Assembly (NCBI GenBank): GCA_030247885.1 | Contig: JAPDRO010000012.1 | Span: 372,001-436,000 of the forward strand | Reading direction: 5' to 3' | From: Taxawa tesnikishii (nom. ined.) | Lineage: Eukaryota > Ascomycota > Dothideomycetes > Dothideales | DNA: 64,000 nt | Part shown: positions 47,895-60,266 of the stretch, piece after piece | Numbering within the stretch: position 1 is the first letter of the stretch | Layout: the number at the start of each line of letters is the position of its first letter | Translations under genes and position numbers: made by a program | Notes under the pieces: generated by a model | Seen by the model: the letters and a program-made list of their open reading frames with translations, nothing else | The model's database searches: none | Told to the model about the DNA's origin: nothing

Positions 47895-48980
47895 TTAACC
47901 AGGGGCAGCGAGGCCACGTCAACGACGTCCTCTGCCTCCTTGTCGTCGAGCTCAACGGCTGCGTGCAGAGGAGAACGTGGAAGTGCCATCAGACCTGGAT
48001 GTTGTCAGAGAATATACACATCTTGTATGTCGGCGTTATGACTCACCTGTGCGGGCGCTCTCAAGGATGCCGAAAGGAGCAATCAACTTCATGAATGAGT
48101 CAATCCTGCTCGGCTTGGCCGAGAGTTCGACGATGCAGTTGTTGGTGCTGATGTCCAGAACCTTGCCGCCGAATTGGTGGGTCAAATGCGTGATGGCATC
48201 CAAATGTGCGTGCTTGTGTCTCAAGGCCTCGGAAGCAGCCAATCTGCTTGGGTGGAAATCCTGTCGCAGGGCGTCTTGCTGAGCGATGGCCCGTTCCTCC
48301 TGCTCTTCAGGTGTCAAATCCTGTGGCTCAGCGTCCGTCATCTCCCTGTGGTGGGTAAGGAGCTCCTCAAAGTACTCAGGACCGAGGATGCTGATCTTCG
48401 CCAGCAGCAATTCGCGCTGGACTAACGGAGCTGCAGTATAATCCAGGACGGCCCAGACGGGCACGAGATCCTCCAACTGACGGCGAGCTTGTTCGACAAC
48501 TCCATCTTGTCCTTGGAGCACAATAGTCATGCGACTCAGATCCTCTACTTCTGTGTTGCAGACGACCAAACTGTCAATGTTGAAACCCCTTGCAGCCAGA
48601 ATTCCGGAGACGCGGGAGAGCACACCGGGCTCGTTCTGGACAAGGCAATTGAGAACATGGCGTTTCGGTGGGGCCTGAGAAGGCAATGGCGTCTCATAAA
48701 GAATACTCGATACGGCTGCGGCGGGAGAGACGGTTGATGTTGTCGGAGCCGCTGGGAGAGGATTCACTCGTCGGTGGAGCGCCTTGTATGCGATTGCGGA
48801 TGTAGACGAGGATTGAGCTCGCCTTGATACTCTCGGGATGGGCGACTGCCTCCTGGCAGCATTAAGGGCTGAGTCGAGGGACCAGGCGGTCCACACTCTT
48901 TGGAAGCCATTGCTGGATGTGTCCAACACAAATGTGTCACAGTGAAAGAAGTTCTGGTAGTGAGCTAGGCTCTCCGCCAT
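47895..48980 (-). CDS. ILV6: Acetolactate synthase regulatory subunit, mitochondrial
   Basis: Regulatory (small) subunit of acetohydroxyacid synthase; binds valine for feedback control of branched-chain amino-acid synthesis. ACT domain: KRHVLNCLVQNEPGVLSRVS, GFNIDSLVVCNTEVEDLSRM. A second ACT-like part follows (RELLLAKISILGPEYFEELL, ITHLTHQFGGKVLDISTNNC). Exons 48980-48047 and 47994-47895. As sequenced the frame runs on to a stop at 47807, adding a tail unlike the family; one more C at the G4 run 47902-47905 makes it end SLPPG with TAA at 47895, which I prefer. The start is uncertain: ATG at 48980 is used, but the first 30 residues do not look like a presequence and an unseen first exon is possible. 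Confidence 0.9.
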
Positions 48981-49140
48981 CGGCCTGCAGCGGCAGGTTC
49001 CGAATTCCGGGGAGCTTGATTCCTTCAAAATATCCAACACGTCGTGGGCTTCACCTACCTCGACTCGGCACAAGAAACCGCGTTACGGAATACAAAACTT
49101 CGGCAACCTCGACAGGAAAACCATCGCACACGTAAACAAC
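48981..49140. promoter_or_regulatory. Divergent promoter region, ILV6 and KH gene
   Basis: Only 160 bp separate the two start codons as called, so the promoters must overlap or the ILV6 start is further inside its open frame. No site is assigned. Confidence 0.4.
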
Positions 49141-51086
49141 ATGGCCGACGAACCTCGCAAGCGCTCTCGCTTTGACCAGACCGAGGCTGAGCCCAAGCGC
49201 TCTCGCTTCGACCGCCGCTCTCGCTCTCCTGCAACCCGCGACAGGTCCGACAGTAGACGCAGCCGTAGCCCTATCGCTCGCGACACGGAGAGCCCATCTC
49301 AGAGAGACCCACGAGCTGCCGCCGCCGCCGCCGCCGCCGCCGCCGCTAAGATCAATGCACAGATTCAGGCTAAGAAGGGCATACAGCACGTCGATGTTCC
49401 CCGATCCGCTCCACCCAGAGCCCTTCGAATGGGGGCGCCGCGAAGTCTCCATCGGCAGGTGCGGGCAACGGTCTGAACAACGAGGTGTATCAGCAAGACG
49501 GCGACTACATCAGAGATATCGAGGTCAACGACCTTCGTAACCGCTACACGCTGACCAAGGGCTCTACGCAAAAAATGGTAAATACATACTTGTTGCACCC
49601 GCTGATGCTCCAGGCGCTTGTCCCAACATCCTTTGTCAATCCACGTTGCACGTGCAAGGTTTCTTTTCTATCTCACATCAAACGCTTGTGGAGAATACAT
49701 AGCTCACTTCTAGTGTCTTCAGCCCTTAGGCGTCCCTGTTTTGCAGTTGCTGACCTCACTTGTGTGACATCTAGATCAAAGAGAAGACAGGCGCCGGTAC
49801 GCTTATACCTTTTAACTTGACTGATTGACAGAGCACAAGCTTATATACGTCCAAAGATGTCACTACACGAGGCAGTTATTACCCGGACAAGACCATGGCC
49901 ACTGCAGCGGTGAGTATATCGGGTGTCGTCTGAAGGACACATTCTAATTCATTCCAGAATCCGCCACTTTACCTGCACATCACTAGCACCACCCGCGAGG
50001 GCCTGGAGAAGGCTGTGGCTGAGATCGACGAACTGATGAAGCAGGAACTGCCTAACCTTGTCGATGAGAGAAGGTTCCGCCGTCGCGAACCGGAGCAATT
50101 CGAGCGGGACCACATGGGACGCGTATGTGTCTTGAGATGCCCTTGTCCTGGTAGTATCGCTGTGCTGATGAACGTACAGCGCAAGTGGCCGGAGGAGAAG
50201 ATCCCGGTGGACCTCGAGCCTATTCCAGGATTCAACCTACGTGCCCAGGTCGTCGGTCAAGGTGGGTCCTATGTCAAGCACATCCAGCAGGAGACGCGTT
50301 GCCGTGTTCAGATCAAGGGACGTGGTTCGGGCTTTATGGAGCACGACACTGGCCACGAGAGTGATGAGCAGATGTACCTGCATGTTGCGTAAGGTTTCCT
50401 CTCTTTACAGCCTCATGGCTTTCTCGCTTACTTAATTCAGGGGTCCTATGGCCGACGAGGTCCAGCGCGCGAAGGAGCTCTGTATTGATCTGTTGGAAAA
50501 CGTTCGCCAGCAATACAATGCGTTCAAGGAGCGCGGTCCACGCGGCGGCGGCGACTACGGTGATCGCGGCTACAACAGAGGCGGATACGATCGCGGTGAT
50601 CGCCACAGAAACAGCTATGACGGTAATTACGGAGGTAACTACGGCGGCGGCGGCGGCAGCGGCTACGGTGGTGCTCAATCTCCTCCAGGTGGTGCTGCCG
50701 GTCACGCCATGAGTCCGGCTGGTGGCAACGGCACTCCTGGTACCGACTACTCTGCCGCATACGCTCAGTACTACGCCAACGGACAGGACCCGTATGCCGC
50801 CTATGGTGGGTATGAAGCTTACTGCCGCATGTACATGCAATACATGCAACAACAGCAGGGACAGCAGGGCACTGCCGCCCAATCTCCGACTCCTGGTGCC
50901 TACGACAGCTCTGCAGCACCACCTCCGCCTCCTTCCAACGAGGCGCCTCCGCCTCCACCACCCTCAAACTCGGCTCCTCCACCTCCACCTGGCGCAGGTG
51001 TCTACAACGCGGTAAGTTCTCTTATTCTCATGCCTCGCTTCGACGTGTTGTTGACTTATCTAGGTCCCTCCTCCCCTGGCATGTGA
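49141..51086 (+). CDS. KH-domain RNA-binding protein, KHDC4/BLOM7-like
   Basis: Probable splicing-associated RNA-binding protein. Exons: 49141-49577, 49775-49796 (22 nt), 49857-49909, 49958-50122, 50180-50388, 50441-51011, 51064-51086. RS-rich start (RSRFDRRSRSPATRDRSDSR), an 11-Ala run from a GCC repeat (49318-49350), a first KH-like part (YIRDIEVNDLRNRYTLTKGS), and the KH domain with FNLRAQVVGQGGSYVKHIQQ and CRVQIKGRGSGF, as in human KHDC4. Then an RGG/YGG stretch and proline runs (APPPPPSNEAPPPPPPSN). Two base losses in C4 runs, 49399-49402 and 51073-51076; with them 1482 nt, 493 residues, ending VPPPPGM. Confidence 0.88.
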
Positions 51087-52735
51087 AAAGGGTTTGGGTA
51101 CAAAGATGTCAATCTACGTGCGTCATCCACGAACAAGGGCCGTTTAGCTGCTTTGCTTCACAGGGAAATGTTGAAAGAAACTGAGTGCATGGACTTTACT
51201 TGGGTGACTGCCGGGCTCGCTTCTGAAAGAGTGCGGCTTCCGACCACACCAGAGTTGATTAGGTAACATTAGCACTTTGCAAGACTGTTATACGGAGATA
51301 ATGCATGCGATCCAAGATCGTCTAGGTAACGCGTTCGTTATGGCGTTGTGGCATGCTGACTCGGCAGCTATCCATGCTTCTCTCTCACGTTTCGGAGACT
51401 TGGACTCTTAATAATCGTCCGAAGATCACGGAGGATACGGCTGTTTTGAGACCCGTGGCTAAGGTATTGGGCTGCCCGGCTTCATGCAAGAAGACCGAAA
51501 AGTGAATGGATGTGGTCTGTCACACCATTATCTTGAAGCAGTGGCCCGCTGCTCCGTCGGTTCGTTCCCGTCGCTTGCTTGTAAGCAGTCGTAAGCAGCC
51601 AGTGGGGGATGGATTCTGGCTAAGTAGAGTCAAATTTTGGGAGGCCGTTTGAGTTGGCCCGGGCATCTCTCACACACGCAAGTCACGAAGCAGCACCTGT
51701 TCTGCACGTTCCGGACCACGCTTGGCCTTGGTGTCCGAAAGGGAAGTGATTTGCGAACTACTCGTACGGGAAGCTCGTGCCTTGGTTCGGAGCTATGTCG
51801 CACAAACTAGGCTTGGCCGCGAGACAGACTCGAGGGAGGGAGGGAGGCACGTCCCAGCACACGCCCGAGCGCAGAGCGGAACAGAAGTGTGGCTTGATTG
51901 TCGCAATGCAGGAGGTCCATGCGTCCACTTGTGTGATTGTCGGCCTTTGCGATTCAGAAGGTCGCGAGCGGCTGTCGGCATACGGTAAAGTTTGCACTAC
52001 GCGAACTCTGGGGACGCAAGAGTTCCTGTTAACAAGAAGAAACGCTCGATTCGGAGCAAGGGGGACAGATGTAGGAAGACGGATTGGGCAGTGGATGAAC
52101 ACGGATGTGATGGGGTGAGGCGAGGGGAGAGCATGTTCGGAAACCGTCGCTTGGAGAGGGTCGTCGGTGATTGCGGACTCGTTTAATAAGGCGATGGTAA
52201 CTTGCAACCTCATAGGGTACTTTGCCGATAAGGTGCTGTTGTTGCATGGCAAGAACTTTACTGCGATTCTTCTATGCCGGCCACGAACGTAGATGCAGAT
52301 CTTGTCCTACTGACCCCCTATACTAGAAGGCACTTCTAAGCCCATAAGCAATTGCAACAATGAAGCAGTTCGAGCCCGCGATCATGGACGTTGCTTGGCT
52401 CACTACGACTGTCCGTCGGGGTGGGAAGTACGTACAGCCACAGCCTGCTAGAAGGAACCGGCCTGCGGCCCCGAAGTGCCTTTACCCTTTTTGTATAGGC
52501 GTGACAACTACATATGCGCGGCATCGACGCCCATCAGGCCCTGACCAAGGTGCGGAGAGGAAAGGTGTGTGGTGTGCTTCCGAACATTTGCTTTGCTTGC
52601 TGGGCGGAATATAAGGGTTTGGCTCCGGTGTTAGGTGCGCTAGTAGGGCCGTTTGCCGCTGGCTCGGATCTGTGTAACTGTGCAACGCTCATCGCAGACA
52701 TTGTTGAGGATAGATAAGAAAAGACCGAGACGGCT

Positions 52736-52787
52736 AGAGCAAGAGCAAGAGCAAGAGCGAGAGCGAGAGCGAGAGCAAGAGCAAAGG
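52736..52787. repeat. GAGCAA/GAGCGA hexamer array
   Basis: Eight or so tandem hexamers alternating GAGCAA and GAGCGA in intergenic DNA. On the minus strand it reads as an Ala-Leu or Leu-Ala repeat, which makes a spurious hydrophobic open frame. Confidence 0.85.
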
Positions 52788-53294
52788 CCTCTGCAAGAAC
52801 GCGATCGACGCTGATGGATGGGGATGGATCAGATACATGGCGCCACAAGTCTGAGCGCCAAGATGGGCTAAGGTAGTTGGACGTTAGGGGTGCATCTGCA
52901 AAAGTGGCTAGCATAGAGCGTTCCCTCCACCCGCACAGCCCGCAGAGCCCGTGTATGCTCAATATCCCTGCTCAACGTAAAACCTCAGCGGCAGCCAAAA
53001 AGAAGCTTGTCCCAAGTCTGCGGCACGAGCGACCTCAACTTTCTCACCCCCACACGAGAAAACCCATGTATACGTACAGACGAAGGGGAAGTGGAAGTGG
53101 AAGTGCAGGACGTTAACTAAGATTTTGTGGGTGCAGCATGCTTTCCAAAGTTACATAGTTCAACCACTTTCGCCGGTGACCCACCCACCCTCCCTCCCTC
53201 CAAACTACGACATCAACGTCCGCCGGCCACCTTGTGCCGCTGCCAACACCGAACTGTTCTTGCTACCTCATTGCTGCTGCACGCGACCACACCG

Positions 53295-53318
53295 CTTGCT
53301 TGCTTGCTTGCTTGCTTG
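53295..53318. repeat. (CTTG)6 microsatellite
   Basis: Six perfect CTTG units in the presumed leader region of the kinase gene. Confidence 0.9.
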
Positions 53319-53741
53319 CCTGCCACTGCATTGCTCGCTACAAAAACCAGGCATCGCAAACTAATCGCGTTGTTAGGCACTGCGGAAAAATCCCACTTCT
53401 CTCAACACCACCACGCTTCACCTGGCACTCCTCCCCCACCAGGGGACGACTTCATGCCTGTCGGCTTATCCTGAATGCGCGCTCTGCTTACTTTCCTTCC
53501 TGTTCTACAATCTCTACAACCATAATGATAAGGCCTCCGCACGTCTAAATCGATTCCGAAGAATCCGAGAGCCATCATATGCCCCGCCGGCTCGCCAAGC
53601 GTTGTGTCTGGAGTTCGGGTGGGCTGTCTAGCAAGATCACACAAGAAGAAGCATAACGCTTCAGAGGAGAGCAAACACCCAGACCCAAACTGTTGATCGC
53701 GGGTACATACCCTTCTGGAACCCTCCCGTTGTCTTGGGGTC

Positions 53742-56700
53742 ATGTCTGAGACGCACAATGCCGAGACGAAGAACGGGAACGGGAGCGGACGCAGGACTCC
53801 GGCCGAAGACTCTGACAACACTCCTCGTTCTGAGGCTCCAGCAATTTCAATAGCGTCGACTCCGGCGAGGAGTCACGGTTCAGATGTAGAGGATGACTAC
53901 TTCGCCCTTAAGCCTACCGGCAGCCGGCCTTTGCTGCGATTTCCTCTGTGCAAGCTTCGCCCGCTCATTCTGTAGCGTCATCATATGCCTCCTCGCACAA
54001 CCTCTCCTTCTTGGAACAAGCGCATCATCCATCCCTCCACTTGGATACACCAGGCAGACCCATCGTTCAGCGAGACCTGTCACATGCTTCCGCAGCAAGC
54101 ATTGAGAGTACGGACAGCACGGCCACGGTTACTGCATCAAGACCAGGATATGCGGCTGCCGCGTCTCATGGACCCGTCTTCCCCAATCAATCGTATGCCG
54201 CACTGCAGCACCAACAGTACCCTCCACCTCACCTACCACCCGTTCTTCGATCGAGGAGTCTCCACCCAACGCAACACTCCAGCTTCTCCGCCGCGATTGC
54301 GTCACTGCATCAAACCGGTATCAAAACTGTTTCCAGTTCCCCAGCTGCAACACCAAGTCTCTTCTCACCGACTACTCCAGGACCGCGATCAGCAGGCTAT
54401 GACACAGATCACAACGGATCCTACTCGAGCCCTTTCCTGCATTGGTCACATCGGCAAGCACCAAAGGAAACACACATTGCCGATGTCGACGTTGATCCTA
54501 TCTCTGGACGGAAAATTATCAACGAATATGAGATCATCGACGAACTTGGACGTGGTACCCATGGCAAAGTTAAGCTGGGCAGGAATCTCACGACCCACGA
54601 GTATGTCGCTATCAAGATCGTTGAGCGGTATTCGAAGAAGCGGCGTCTTGGTAAACTTGTCGGCAATGCCGAGGACAAGGTCAAGAAGGAAGTTGCAATC
54701 TTGAAGAAGGCCCGTCATCCCAATATTGTCGCTCTGCTCGAAGTCATTGACGATCCCGCTCGGAAGAAGGTCTACATCGTGCTGGAGCGGGTCGAACTTG
54801 GAGAGATCATGTGGCGAAGCGAAGCACCACCTGAGGTTGCGCTTGTCGAAGCACGTAGGTACGATCGTGAATCGCGCCACATGGCCGACTCTCAGGGCGA
54901 ATTTGAAGATCGTGCCATTCTGGACGAAGCCAAGTCACGGCGTACTAAGCAGCAGAAGAGGATGTGGAGGAGAGCTCGTCGTACCAGGAAGCAAGCCGAT
55001 GGCGCACCGGAAGCCTGGAGTTTCGAATTTGGTGGAGATACGGAAGACGAGGAGTCCGACCTCGAGCGAGCATCTAGAGTTTCGACCACGACAACAGATA
55101 CCTCTGGAGAAGCAGCAACCCAAGGCGTCTCTCGTGCGCCAACACCCGCGCCAGTCCCAGAAGAAGGCGAAGTCGCAGAACCAAGCACCCCAGTTGTTAG
55201 TGGTAGCCATGGAGAAGTGGTCCGGTCGCTAGTGGACATGCCGGAAGCCGAACTGGAGGGTACTATGTACGGTGCCTACGACAACCAGGACAACCTGAGC
55301 AGAGCCTCCAGCTTGGTCAGCAGCGTACACTCGCTTTCCGGACACGACTTCAAACACAGGTTCGAACCGGGCCGTCATACCACCATCGGTGCCGAGCTAC
55401 TCGATGAAGAGGTCAATCCAGAACTAAAATACGTCCCTTGTATGACTGTTCAAGCATGCCGCGTGGCGTTTAGGGACACTGTCCTGGGTTTACAATACCT
55501 TCACTACCAAGGAATCATTCATCGAGACATCAAGCCTCCTAATCTCCTTCAGACCGCCGATCACAGGACCAAGATCTCGGATTTCGGCGTGTCATACCTT
55601 GGACGGCCCACCAATGACGAACAGATGGAGAACCTTTCCGAGTCGGACGCTCAAGATTTTGACGAAGCGAAGGAGCTTGCCAGGACGGTTGGCACGCCAG
55701 CTTTCTACGCACCTGAACTCTGTTACACTGACCCTCTCGGAGACGTGCCCCTGTTGGCAAGGCTATTGATGTTTGGGCCCTCGGTATCACACTCTTCTGC
55801 ATGCTCTTCGGTCGCACGCCTTTCGTGGATAGCGAATATGTCGTCATGAGACGTATCGCCGAAGAGGATATCTATATCCCGCGCAAGCGACTTCGTCCAG
55901 TCGATCCCAAGCCCAGATCCAGGCCAAGTTCACATGGTCGCCACTTTCCACCGGCCGTGTCCGGCAAAAGAGACCCGCACGAACTGTCATACGAGGAGAT
56001 AGATGACGTGCTCTACGATCTGTTGTCCAGGCTCTTGATCAAAGACCCTAGGAAGCGCATCACCTTGGAAGAAGTCCGCCATCACCCTTGGGTTGTACAG
56101 GATATTGCGAACAAGTCACAATGGCTGGACGAGACAGATCCTACGAGGCAGGCACAAGGAAAGAAGATCGAGGTTTCCAAAGAGGAGCTCAACGAGGCCG
56201 TCGTACCGGTACTCTTTACCAAGGTGCGTGATGGCATCAAGAAGCTTGGCGGTGCTCTTCTCGGAAGAACCGCTTCAACCAGGAGAAGGGCTCAATCGTC
56301 TGCGACTTCCAACCCACCTTCAGCTGGATCATCCAGCAGTACCATTAGTCAAGACGGACGTAGGAGCAGCCTACGTGGCGACGAAAGTATATTCTCTGCC
56401 CTGAAGGCTTCAAAGGAGAGGGAAGGCGAGCATCCTCTTTCGCAGAGTGTCACTGCTAGCCCGGAGCATACCCATCACGAACCCTTCTTTTCAACCACGC
56501 ATTCGCTCGACGAGATCACGGAAGAGTCTACGCGTCAGTCACGATCTAAGAGGCCAGGGCTGCCTGAGCGAGCTAGGACTTCCATGTCGACAGCAGGCTC
56601 GATACGCACTATCAAAGCTTCAGAACGACCCGTCCTACATGCAGACTCGCCTCCCCGTCTCCCGGTCTCTCTGCCGCGGCGTTCGAACCGTTGGTCACGC

Positions 56701-57887
56701 CAGGTGGCACGAATCTGTCTGGTTTGTTAAGTGGTGCCGGTCGACGGATCCTCAAGTCTGTCAGGGAGCGAAGCACTGCTGGTCGCAGTGCTGACAGAGA
56801 GAAATCCATGAGTAGGGCTTCCGCTGACCCGCTCGATCCACATGCTGAACCAAGTCTTGCTGTGAGCACTGCGTCGGCCGCTGGAACTGTCGACCTACCT
56901 CAGGCATTGAAAGAAATCACACCCGCACCCAGTGCTGTTGCAAGTCCCACATCTTCCCGCAACCAATCCACAGCGCATTCTCCAGAACCTGCTCACGCTA
57001 CTCTGCAATCAGCTGGCATCGAGCAGGCTCTCTCGCGCCAAGCTATCCAACGTGACAACTCTGCGAGCTCTATCGGTTCCTCACGGCTCGCCGCCCCAGC
57101 TCACCACCGCTCCACACGTCTCGTCAACGAGTCATCCGAAGCCGACTTCCGTCGTGCCGAAGATGAACTTATGCGCAAGCGTATTAGAGAAACCCAAAGT
57201 CGACCGACTTCTGGCATGTCTCAACATACTGCAAGCGGTATGAGCCAAGCGGCCTGCCCACCAAGCCCGGACGATGAGTTGGCGCGCCCACAAGCACCAG
57301 CACCAAAGACGGCTCCGCACAGCGGTAGTTCCAACGTAGCCTCACTAGAAACAAGTCCAGTCAGCCGTCAAGCCAGCACCAGCACCAGACCGCTCATGAC
57401 ACCCAGTTCATCCGAAGACCAGTTCTTTTCCGGGATCTCCACGAACCCCTCCGTGCCCTCGGTCATCTCGGAGGCGTCGTCTGTCGTTCCCTCGGAATAT
57501 GACGAGTCCGCCGTCAGCGACGTTCTCTCGTCCGGAGACACGCTACACCTTAAGGCACCCGAAGAGCACGACGACGGTTACGCACCCGACCGCGCGATCG
57601 AGAGCGACGATTACGACACCGATTCGTCCGACGAGGATGGTGGACTGATGATGATGCGCAAGCGATCTGCACAACAGGGTCTGACTCGTAGCATGAGTAT
57701 CAGCAACGCGCAGTTGGCTAGACACAGGGAACGGCGTGAGACGACGTCTTCGGCATTCTCGAAGAAGTCAAGTCGCAGCGGGAGCAATAATACCATGAAG
57801 AAGGTCCGCAGCACGGGTGATAGTGAGCCAGAAGATATGAGGGGCAGGCCACTTGCTCCATCCGGTGCCGGTGGTACTTCCACTTAA
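53742..57887 (+). CDS. Ser/Thr protein kinase, CaMKK / Ssp1-Sak1 type
   Basis: Upstream kinase for AMPK/Snf1-like kinases by family resemblance. About 1382 residues, no intron seen. After a Ser-rich N-terminus the kinase domain starts with YEIIDELGRGTHGKVKLGRN (Gly loop), VAIKIVERYSKKRRL (Lys), then an insertion of about 170 residues, then HRDIKPPNLL, KISDFGVSYLG and GTPAFYAPELC, WALGITLFCMLFGRTPFVD. The C-terminal half is long, Ser-rich and probably disordered. Three single-base losses: 53928-53929 (TGSRP to FAAISSVQAS), a C4 run at 55748-55751 (VPP to VGKAIDVWALG), and a C4 run at 56653-56656. With them the length is 4149 nt. The start ATG at 53742 is the first in frame. Confidence 0.9.
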
Positions 57888-59347
57888 GGGTGGTACACCG
57901 CTTACCGTGCCCCCTTCGGACTACGGCTATGGCAGGCTTACGCTTACACTCCCTTCACTCCAGTGGTTGGCCACTCGACGGGCGCGCTCCGCTCCAGTGT
58001 TGCCATGGGGTTTTCTCGACTCCTTCCACAATTCGATTCTCTCTATTCATCTAGGGATATTACATGTTTTCTTGTTTCAGCGACGGCGCTCGAGCGGCAT
58101 TGAAGGGAGGAAGAACGGACAAGAGCAAAACCGGGCGTTTGCTGGCCGAACGTTGGAGATTGCACCAGACGGGGGTTTCAAATGGGTCTTTCTTCATGTC
58201 AATGTTTATCTGGGGCGTGCAGACGGACGGATGGATGATTTCTTGACGATGTTCGTGTATTATGTTCTCTCACTCACAACTCCTCTCTTCGATCTTCATG
58301 ATGGGAATAAAGAAAGATGTTTTCCTTTGCGTGCTGTTCATAATGGAAAAGCAAAGCTAAGAAGAGACGGTTTACAAAGATTCTGCACGCAATGTTGATG
58401 TCGCTGACGTGCTAGACTTTCTTTCCCTCTTTCCAGATGTCTCTTTTCTCCTTTAGTGTGAATAATTCTGTGGCATTTGCATCCACATGATACGGAGTCG
58501 AGACTTGCACGGATTTTTTCACCGTCATTATCGTCATAAAGAAGGATAGGTTTGGGTTTTGAACTCGTGGCATGTAGTATCTGTATCAAATGGGAGTTGA
58601 AAGGAGATCCGGACAGCGAGTTAGCAGATTAAGCAGTGTTCTCAACACTTTGTCGAAACACATCACGAAGTGCTTATTACAAAGTGACGGCATTCCAACA
58701 TAAGTAACAGATATACCTAGTAGGCAGGCTTATAAGACTTTACATACTGACCGCTGAGCGGTACGAGCAAGCGTTACACTCATTGCGTCCAGCGGCTTTG
58801 TGAACATACGGATACTATAACATTACCGTTGCATCGCTATAGTCCACTATCAAGCTAAATGGTTAACATCCGAGAACACTGTCCACAGCTACGAGTTATG
58901 GACCAGCAAGGTACTCGCGCAGTCGATTTTCAGACCCGGCAGTGGAAAAAGGGGGCATCTTTCATTAAGCTCGATCGCTTTGCATGCACACAGCATCGAC
59001 AATAACAAACAGGGCACAAGGAAACCACAAAACCAGACAGGCTTCTTCCCCGTCCGTCGCACCGCACGCCCAGCGAACGAACCCCGTACATCCGTCTTCT
59101 CCATCACGCCCATCATAACCAGTCTCGTGATCACATGACAATGCCCGTCTGTCTCTCCATCACCCCTCAGAACCCGTAATCCACACAACATCTTGACCCT
59201 TTGACTGGCCCTCCTCCCTTTACTGCCCACGAACCCGCCCCTCGGCCGCCAATACCGCGTACAAGAAGTTCTTCATACAGCGCGTCTGACCCGCTATGAC
59301 TCTGAATCTGTGTACTCCAGTGGAAGAAGAAGTAGCGAACGTCTGGG
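57888..59347. other. Convergent intergenic region
   Basis: 1.46 kb between the kinase stop and the next minus-strand gene. AT content rises near 58600-58880. Open frames carry no domain. I looked for a tRNA here and found no B-box. Confidence 0.5.
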
Positions 59348-60179
59348 CTACACGTACGTAGTCCCCTTCCCCTTGACCATCTGCCAAGAAGTGACGGCTG
59401 TTTTGCAAGCCACGTTAGCGCTTCCATCTGACCTGGCCCGATTCCCCTCCCCCCCCCACCTTGCGCAAACACGAGGGCGGTGAAAGAGGGGGAGGATCCA
59501 AAGGGGGAAAAAAGAACCAAAACTCACTCTGTCCGTCAATCTCGATCTCGACGCTCTGATTGACGCTTCCGTCGATCCAGACCGCCGGCTGCCAGGGAAT
59601 GGTTGGCGAGTCGGGTGAGATGCTGAGGTTGCCCAACACGCCTTCCCACTCCGCGCGGATCTCTTTGGGCCCGGGAGCGGACAGGGCGGCGATGGCGAAG
59701 CGAGGGAACGTGAGCTGTTGGATGGGCACGGCTTGCCTGCGAGCGCCGAATTTGACCCTTCGAGGCGGTGGCGGTGGGCGAGCGGTTCCCTTGGTGGTGG
59801 GCGTGGGCGTGGGACTGCTGGCCCGAGAAGGGGGTGGATGGGCCGGGGACTGGGCGCTGATGGTGTTGGTGGTGGTGGTGGGCGCGGTTGTTCTGACGGC
59901 CGCAGTGGTTGAGGAGGAGTGGGATTCGGACGCGAAGGAGTAGGTTCTGGCAGCGCAAGGGGTCGTCGGTGTGGTAGAGGGTGGTGAGGCAGCTGCTTCC
60001 TTCGGCCGGTAGTGGAAGAACTTGGTCTCCTTGCTCCTTATTGGCAGAGAGGAGGGCGCAGGGCTCTGGGCGCGGCGCTTGGTGCCCCTGGGTTGCTTTT
60101 CAGCACCCATGGGCACGGAAGGTGCCTCGTAGGCCAAGGTGAAATCATCCCAGGAAGCGGCGTTACTAGTGCTTGTCAT
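59348..60179 (-). CDS. Hypothetical Pro/Ser-rich protein
   Basis: Not recognised. Exons 60179-59528 and 59397-59348; 702 nt, 233 residues, frame intact. The first two thirds are low-complexity Pro/Ser/Thr; a conserved-looking C-terminal part reads KFGARRQAVPIQQLTFPRFA, then KEIRAEWEGVLGNLSISPDS and PAVWIDGSVNQSVEIEIDGQ, ending VTSWQMVKGKGTTYV. The intron (59398-59527) contains a nine-C run. The tail is basic; there is no signal peptide or membrane helix. Splice supported by a GTGAGT donor, GCTAAC branch and CAG acceptor. Confidence 0.65.
59449..59457. repeat. Nine-C homopolymer in an intron
   Basis: C run within the intron of the 59348-60179 gene. Of note because long C runs elsewhere in the window seem shortened. 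Confidence 0.8.
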
Positions 60180-60266
60180 GTTAGCTACTCCTACAGTCTA
60201 CTGGCAGCGATGGCAAGCGAGCGGCGAGTGGCAACGGCGATGGCAGTGGGTAGGCGTGATGGTGTG

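Larger units (their letters stand above)
51087..53741. other. Long gene-free region
   Basis: 2.65 kb, the largest gap here. Open frames on both strands (51758-52252 minus, 51777-52118 plus, 52534-52962 minus) overlap and show no domain; the last contains an Ala-Leu run encoded by a microsatellite. Holds two simple repeats. The kinase gene's promoter and leader, perhaps with unseen 5' introns, should lie at the right end (from about 53300). Confidence 0.5.

Noticed and set aside
52534-52962. Minus-strand ORF with a hydrophobic Ala-Leu run like a membrane segment
   Set aside because: The run comes from a GAGCAA/GAGCGA microsatellite.
58600-58900. Possible tRNA or small RNA gene in the AT-richer gap
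   Set aside because: No A-box/B-box pair or cloverleaf could be drawn.
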